A stretch of DNA of 64,000 bases, from NCBI GenBank assembly GCA_030844895.1, contig CM061226.1:98617292-98681291 (forward strand). The letters run 5' to 3'. Under the pieces are notes generated by a model, which ran no database searches, was not told the DNA's origin, and was given only the letters and a program-made list of their open reading frames with translations. A program made the position numbers and the translations under genes. Source of the stretch: Ambrosia x helenae (taxonomy: Eukaryota; Streptophyta; Magnoliopsida; Asterales; Asteraceae). Shown piece after piece: positions 59,821 through 64,000 of the stretch (positions are counted from its first letter, which is position 1; the number at the start of each line of letters is the position of its first letter).

Positions 59821-59999
59821 TACAATTTAACGTTCATACTTCACATCAACATTGAAAACTCGACTAGTGGAATCTCACAAACTCAATAGAATTATCAAAA
59901 TTTGAGAGTCGTTACCAAAAGTTTGAGCGATCATGCAAAGACTTGAGTACATCACATTTCACATCAAGTGTGAATATATATTAAAATATTTTTTTAAGA
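59821..59999. other. Flank of the nest, nothing recognised
   Basis: AT-rich DNA immediately right of the element A target duplication. No feature seen. Confidence 0.4.
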
Positions 60000-60232
60000 C
60001 GCCACATGGGTCATAACCTAGTGGTAAGAAATAACTCAAGTTTAAACCTTGTGGGAGGCATTTAATAGGGTATATTTAGCCGTTTTACCGGTATTTTTAC
60101 CGTCGTGCTTACAGGCAGGTGGGTTACTGGGTTTGATGTTTGACGACTCAGGTTACTCTTTAAATACTCGATTTATATGGTGGATGCCCCAAAAGTGATC
60201 GGCTTGATTTGTTGGCCGTTAAAAAAATCTAT
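60000..60232 (+). mobile_element. SINE-like copy with A-run tail
   Basis: An A-box-like GGGTCATAACCTAGTGGTAAG is followed by a degenerate B box (AAGTTTAAACCTTGTGGG). A body containing GACTCAGGTTACTCTTTAAA and CCCCAAAAGTGATCGGCTTG ends GTTGGCCGTTAAAAAAA. This arrangement and tail resemble a tRNA-derived SINE family I associate with Asteraceae. No target duplication was confirmed. Confidence 0.55.
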
Positions 60233-60859
60233 AGCTTAACAAAACTTTCGTAGCAATTAATGAATAGCCAAACTTTGAAAATTCTTTGTGTTCATTGAAT
60301 TTGAATATCCAACCACCTTCCATTTTTAATATGTATTTAAGTTTATTCAATATAGGAAGGACCTATAGTCTTTTAACTTCTTCCATCACCAAACGAATCA
60401 GATAGTGACCCATGTGCTCCTTTCCAACAGCGTAGTGTAATATGCCTCAGTTGTGTAGTGTTAATTCTAGGTGTACTTTAAGACTATACTATGGGTTTCC
60501 GGCTGAGGTGAGTCACAACTTGATCTAATTATATTGTGGTGTATTGTAAGACTATGTGTTGTGGCTAGAGGTGAGTCACAACTTGATCTAATCATATTGT
60601 GCTAAGTAGTCGATCACGTGTCAGTGGCTCGCGACCGCTAACTGTTCACTTGATCCCGTTGTGGTTCAAGGTGAGCGGGTCTTTTTTTTACCAAATAATA
60701 ATATTAAACATAAATATTTTACAAAACATTTTTTTTAAAACATTACATTAAATAAAAAAATACGTTGCACTAAAAAAAACATTACATTAAAAAAAAGTTA
60801 CACTAAAAAAATTACATTAAATAAAATAAAACCACTGCAAATAAAAAAAACCTAACGTA
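60233..60859. other. Intergenic DNA with a 65-bp tandem duplication
   Basis: GAGGTGAGTCACAACTTGAT followed by CTAAT(T/C)ATATTGTG occurs at about 60504 and 60569, with a weaker third version near 60650. The rest is AT-rich with TTACATTAAA words near 60740-60820. No gene. Confidence 0.6.
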
Positions 60860-61221
60860 AGGTTGAGCTTAAGCGTAACATTTGCCACGCTGAAACGTGG
60901 TGAAAGTTATGCCCAACCTCTGAAAGGTACTCCACGTGCGTAAAAGCTGCTAGCACGTCTTCTTTTTCACCGGGGAGATCTCTGTAGACTTTTTATACGC
61001 GATTTCGAAGTTTTTACACTTCGGTTTCAGATCCCGTACTTCTGAGAGATCGAATCACAAGTACGTTTGGCACCCCCGACAAGGTTACCAAACTCCTCTA
61101 GGACCTTTCCCCACTGTGGTCCGCGGCTTCGAGAACCACGGCTTGTCGAGGCGCTGTCACCGTGCACTTGAGTATAAGTGATTATTAACGCTAGTTTCTC
61201 CTCCTCGGTCCATTGCACCAT
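60860..61221 (-). pseudogene. Harbinger-associated Myb/SANT-like ORF, frameshifted
   Basis: From 61221 the minus strand encodes MVQWTEEEKLALIITYTQVH, then WGKVLEEF and CDSISQKYG, the trihelix/Myb-like fold carried as the accessory DNA-binding protein of plant PIF/Harbinger elements. After a stop at 61027 the similarity continues in another frame with VYRDLPGEKEDVLAAF and EVGHNFHHVSAWQMLR, which is the usual C-terminal side. Stops and a frameshift make it a remnant. No transposase is seen beside it, so it is probably a piece of a larger decayed or deleted element. Confidence 0.7.
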
Positions 61222-61554
61222 GTTTTTGGTTGATTTTGAAGATGAAGATTTGAAAAATGGGTAAAGGTTTGAAGAAGATGGAGTAGAAGATGAATATTGT
61301 TGGTGAAGAACGGTGGGGTGGTAAATATATATTAGTAATTGTAATAAATGAAAATAGGTAAAAAAAATTTTTTTTTTTAAATTTCAAACGGTTATTATCC
61401 CGCTAACGGATGCGACAGCCATCGCGTATGCTCTCTCGCATCAGTGCTGAAGCATGAGTGTTATCGTGTACGCAATCCATGTGGCTAAAGTTGTGACTCG
61501 CGATAGCTGACTTGCGAATCATAACACATACTAAGTGATAATAGTTTTTATTCA
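61222..61554. other. Intergenic DNA
   Basis: AT-rich upstream part of the Myb-like remnant, then GC-richer DNA with GCGAT words (61400-61520) that may be the element's end. No clear terminal repeat was found. Confidence 0.4.
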
Positions 61555-61569
61555 TCTTTCTCTTAATTA

Positions 61570-62219
61570 ATAACACCATGAAAATACCGCGTATTCTCAT
61601 CCCCTTCCTTCGCCCATCTCACCCTCGCTTTTTGTCTAAGGTCTTTACTTTTCAATTCTTCCAACTCTTTAATTCTGGCTTTGGCTTCCGCGTGAACCCA
61701 CAATTCTTCTTCTGTCAAGTTACGTTCCTCAATAATCTCATCCAAATCTGCCAACTCTTGAACTAAATTTTCACTTTCTGCTTCTTCACCCTTGATCACC
61801 TTTTCCTTCCAAGTCAAAATAGCCTTTCTCAAAAACTTTAACTTGTTAATAAATCTGATGTCCGGCTCCCCACTCCCATTATACATCGCACAAGTAGTCT
61901 TCACAAGGTCATCAAAGTCTGATCTATGCAGCCACGAATTAAAAAACTTGAACGGTTTAGGCCCAAAATTACGATCTTCCACCTTTAAAAGAAGCGGACT
62001 ATGATCCGAACAATCTCTAGCTAAAGCCCGATATTCCGCATTAGGCCACTCGGAAATCACACTCCATGACACAAAAATTCTGTCGATTCGGCTACATTTA
62101 TTACCCACCACATAAGTGAACGCGTTAAGACGAATGCTTCGTATCTTCCATATGTGTTCAGGGTTGCGCATTAACATCAATAAATCCACACTTTTGGTGT
62201 GGGTAAAAACGAGGATCAA
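61570..62219 (-). pseudogene. L1 ORF2 fragment: endonuclease end and linker, inverted
   Basis: On the minus strand the frame carries the end of an apurinic-type endonuclease domain (SRIDRIFVSW and the catalytic-side motif CSDHSPLLL). The conserved GPKPFKFFNSWL linker follows, then a long charged helical region and ARVRWAKEGDENTRYFHGV, the segment just before the reverse transcriptase domain. The frame is open over about 218 codons, so the insertion is not very old. Its left edge coincides with the target duplication. Confidence 0.92.
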
Positions 62220-63629
62220 GTGAAGGTGGAAGCTGAATTGTTAGGTTGTAAACCGGGTGTGACTCCTTTTAAGTATTTGGGTATTCTCGTGGGTGTTAAT
62301 ATGGGTCGAATAAATAATTGGGAGCCGGTTATTAGTGTGTTCAAAAAGCGTTTATCTAAGTGGAAGGCTAGCAACATGTCGATGGGAGGTAGGGTGGTGT
62401 TAATAAAATCGGTTTTGGAAAGCCTTCCGTCTTATTACTTTTCGTTATTTAAAGCTCCTATGGCGGTCATTAATAAGCTCGAAGGTATTATTAAGAGATT
62501 CTTGTGGGTGGTAGTGACGATATACGAAAGACGCATTGGGTGGCTTGGGATGATGTAACTAAGCCAAAGGAAGTAGGTGGGCTTGGATTGAACAAGTTGG
62601 AGTTGATTAATAACGCTTTGGTATTGAAGTGGTTATGGAGGTATAAAGTGGAGAGAAACGCCTTATGGAGAAGATTGATCGATGCAATACATGTTACTAG
62701 AATGAAGTGGATATATATCCGGTTAATGTAAGTATTCGTGGTACGTGGTCAAAAATGTTAATAGCGGCTATCGTGTCAAAGTTCATGGGAAGAAGTTTGT
62801 GAGCATGGTTCGAGGTGTCGTTGGTAGGGGTTCGGAAATCAAATTTTGGACTGACCCGTGGGTGGAAGATACTCCGTTAAAGACATTGTTTCCAAACTTA
62901 TTTCGCTTGGAAAGGAATAAGTGGTGCAGGGTCAATGAGCGGCTGAATGCAAACACTGAAGGTGGTCCGATTCAGTGGAGTTGGAGTAAGTATCCGGATT
63001 CTGATGTAGAAGTACAAGAACTTTTGGGTTGCCATAGATTACTAGCTGATGCTCGGCTTAACAGTAGATTAGACGAATGGGTTTGGAACGATGAGGTGAA
63101 CAAAGAATTTTCGGTAAAGGCAACGAGAACATGGCTGCTTCAACAGACGCAACAAACGAATGGTAATGTTTATAAGTGGTGTAAGTGGCTTCCGAATAAG
63201 TGTAACTTGTTCATGTGGAGGGCGAATCTGGATAGAATCCCGACATTGGTAGCGTTAGCGAGGAGGAATATTATATTTGGAGATAATGTTTGCTCGTTGT
63301 GTGGTGAATCGGATGAAAGTACGGAACACATATTCACAGCGTGTATTATCACCAACGGGGTATGGGACGCGATTTGCCGATGGTGTAATATTCCGAGAGG
63401 TATCTTGTTCGCTTTTCGTGATATTCTTGATATGGCGGCTTCGATGGGTGGTTCCAATGAGCGGAAACAAATAGTATATGGGGTGATCGTGTTGACGTGT
63501 TGGTGTGTTTGGAAAGCAAGGAACCGGAAAAGATTCGACAACATTGAAGTTAACGTCACAAAGATCGTTTCGGATGTTAAAGCTTTGGGTTATCTTTGGT
63601 ACAAGAATCGGAGTAAGGGGGGACGGTAG
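62200..63629 (+). pseudogene. L1 ORF2 fragment: reverse transcriptase end and zf-RVT tail
   Basis: It begins at AELLGCKPGVTPFKYLGILV, just after where the catalytic FADD box should be, and continues through KRLSKWKASNMSMGGRVVLI and SLPSYYFSLFKAP. It shifts frame near 62505 and again near 62730-62745. The last 294 codons are open and include IKFWTDPWV, WLPNKCNLFMWRANLDRIPT and CSLCGESDESTEHIFTAC (the zinc-binding reverse transcriptase tail), ending VWKARNRKRF. The untranslated tail then leads to poly(A). Confidence 0.92.
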
Positions 63630-63774
63630 ATTGGAAAGGATGGAACTCTTTATGTATTAGTGTGATGTAAAGTGTTGTTGCGAGTGGGTTTCTCCGTCTT
63701 GGAGATTCTTTTCTCGCTTGTGTTTTTAATGAAATTTACCTTTAAAAAAAAAAAAAAAATCTTTCTCTTAATTA

Positions 63775-63902
63775 TTGTATTAGCTTTTTTATGCCTTCAT
63801 TGTATAAAAGATTAGTTTCATTAATACATACCAATTAAATCTCATGATACATTATATTATTTTAAGTAAATTATATAATCTAATATCCGAAACGATCTTT
63901 GT
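63775..63902. other. Short intergenic spacer
   Basis: AT-rich DNA between the L1 target duplication and the coding fragment at the window edge. Confidence 0.4.
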
Positions 63903-64000
63903 GACGTTCTTGTGTTTGGATGGGCGCAAGGCAAGCATGCGTGTGTTGACCTGACTGGGGTATCCCCATTGGTGGGACTTCGGGATTCGGGTTTTGTGGC
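63903..64000 (+). pseudogene. Fragment of the unidentified repeated coding family (copy 3), cut by window end
   Basis: An open frame gives DVLVFGWAQGKHACVDLTGV, then SPLVGLRDSGFV, matching the first third of the 20932-21297 copy at almost every position. It begins at nearly the same residue as that copy and continues beyond the window, so it may be a partial or complete member. Confidence 0.7.

Larger units (their letters stand above)
61570..63759 (+). mobile_element. L1-type LINE insertion with 5' inversion (twin priming)
   Basis: The perfect 15-bp duplication TCTTTCTCTTAATTA lies at 61555-61569 and 63760-63774, the right copy directly after a poly(A) run (about 63744-63759). Between them are two L1 ORF2 segments in opposite orientation. 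The left segment (61570 to about 62200) reads on the minus strand and encodes the end of the endonuclease and the linker. The right segment (about 62200-63759) reads on the plus strand and encodes the end of reverse transcriptase and the zinc-binding tail. One pair of duplications around both segments shows a single insertion event. Most of the reverse transcriptase, including the catalytic box, is missing at the inversion junction. Confidence 0.95.

Noticed and set aside
63170..63559. Minus-strand frame of 129 codons
   Set aside because: It is antisense to the L1 zf-RVT region, which has clear conserved motifs on the plus strand.

Overview
This is a transposon-dominated stretch of a flowering-plant nuclear genome. 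It is AT-rich and holds two host genes with plant-style TATA boxes and introns. Everything else recognisable is a plant transposable element: Ty1/copia, Ty3/gypsy, L1 and RTE LINEs, CACTA, Mutator, PIF/Harbinger and SINE-like copies. A dicot is most likely, and several repeats recall Asteraceae families, but that is recognition from memory rather than a search. No prokaryotic feature, rRNA, convincing functional tRNA gene or CRISPR array is present.

Layout. 1-20.8 kb: intergenic DNA packed with small DNA transposons. These are a CACTA element (3871-5126) carrying a nested Harbinger-type element, further Harbinger-type MITEs, a Mutator-like element (8999-10307) with a minisatellite inside it, an RTE LINE tail, a Harbinger element that lost its catalytic core, and an L1 tail. 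The first host gene (minus strand, CDS 17680-18996) encodes a Lys-rich, repeat-containing protein I cannot name. 21.4-26.7 kb: a complete chromodomain-type Ty3/gypsy element with LTRs identical by eye. 27.5-30.8 kb: the second host gene (minus strand), a DUF3527-family protein with two coding exons and an apparent frameshift.

31.8-59.8 kb: a three-level nest of LTR retrotransposons. A decayed Ty1/copia element (A, 31793-59815) was split by a long-LTR gypsy-like element on the minus strand (B, 35559-56955). B was in turn split by a gag-only Ty3/gypsy deletion derivative (C, 42148-49727). All three have matching LTR pairs, TG...CA ends, 5-bp target duplications, and primer-binding and polypurine sites, so the order of insertion (A, then B, then C) can be read directly.

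59.8-64 kb: a SINE-like copy, a remnant of a Harbinger Myb-like ORF, and an L1 insertion whose 5' part is inverted between perfect 15-bp target duplications, the signature of twin priming. The window ends inside the third copy of a repeated coding fragment also found at 7.6 kb and 20.9 kb.

I found no convincing new multi-gene system. The most informative items are the nest, the twin-primed L1, the recent amplification of elements with decayed internal regions, and the three-copy unidentified coding fragment.
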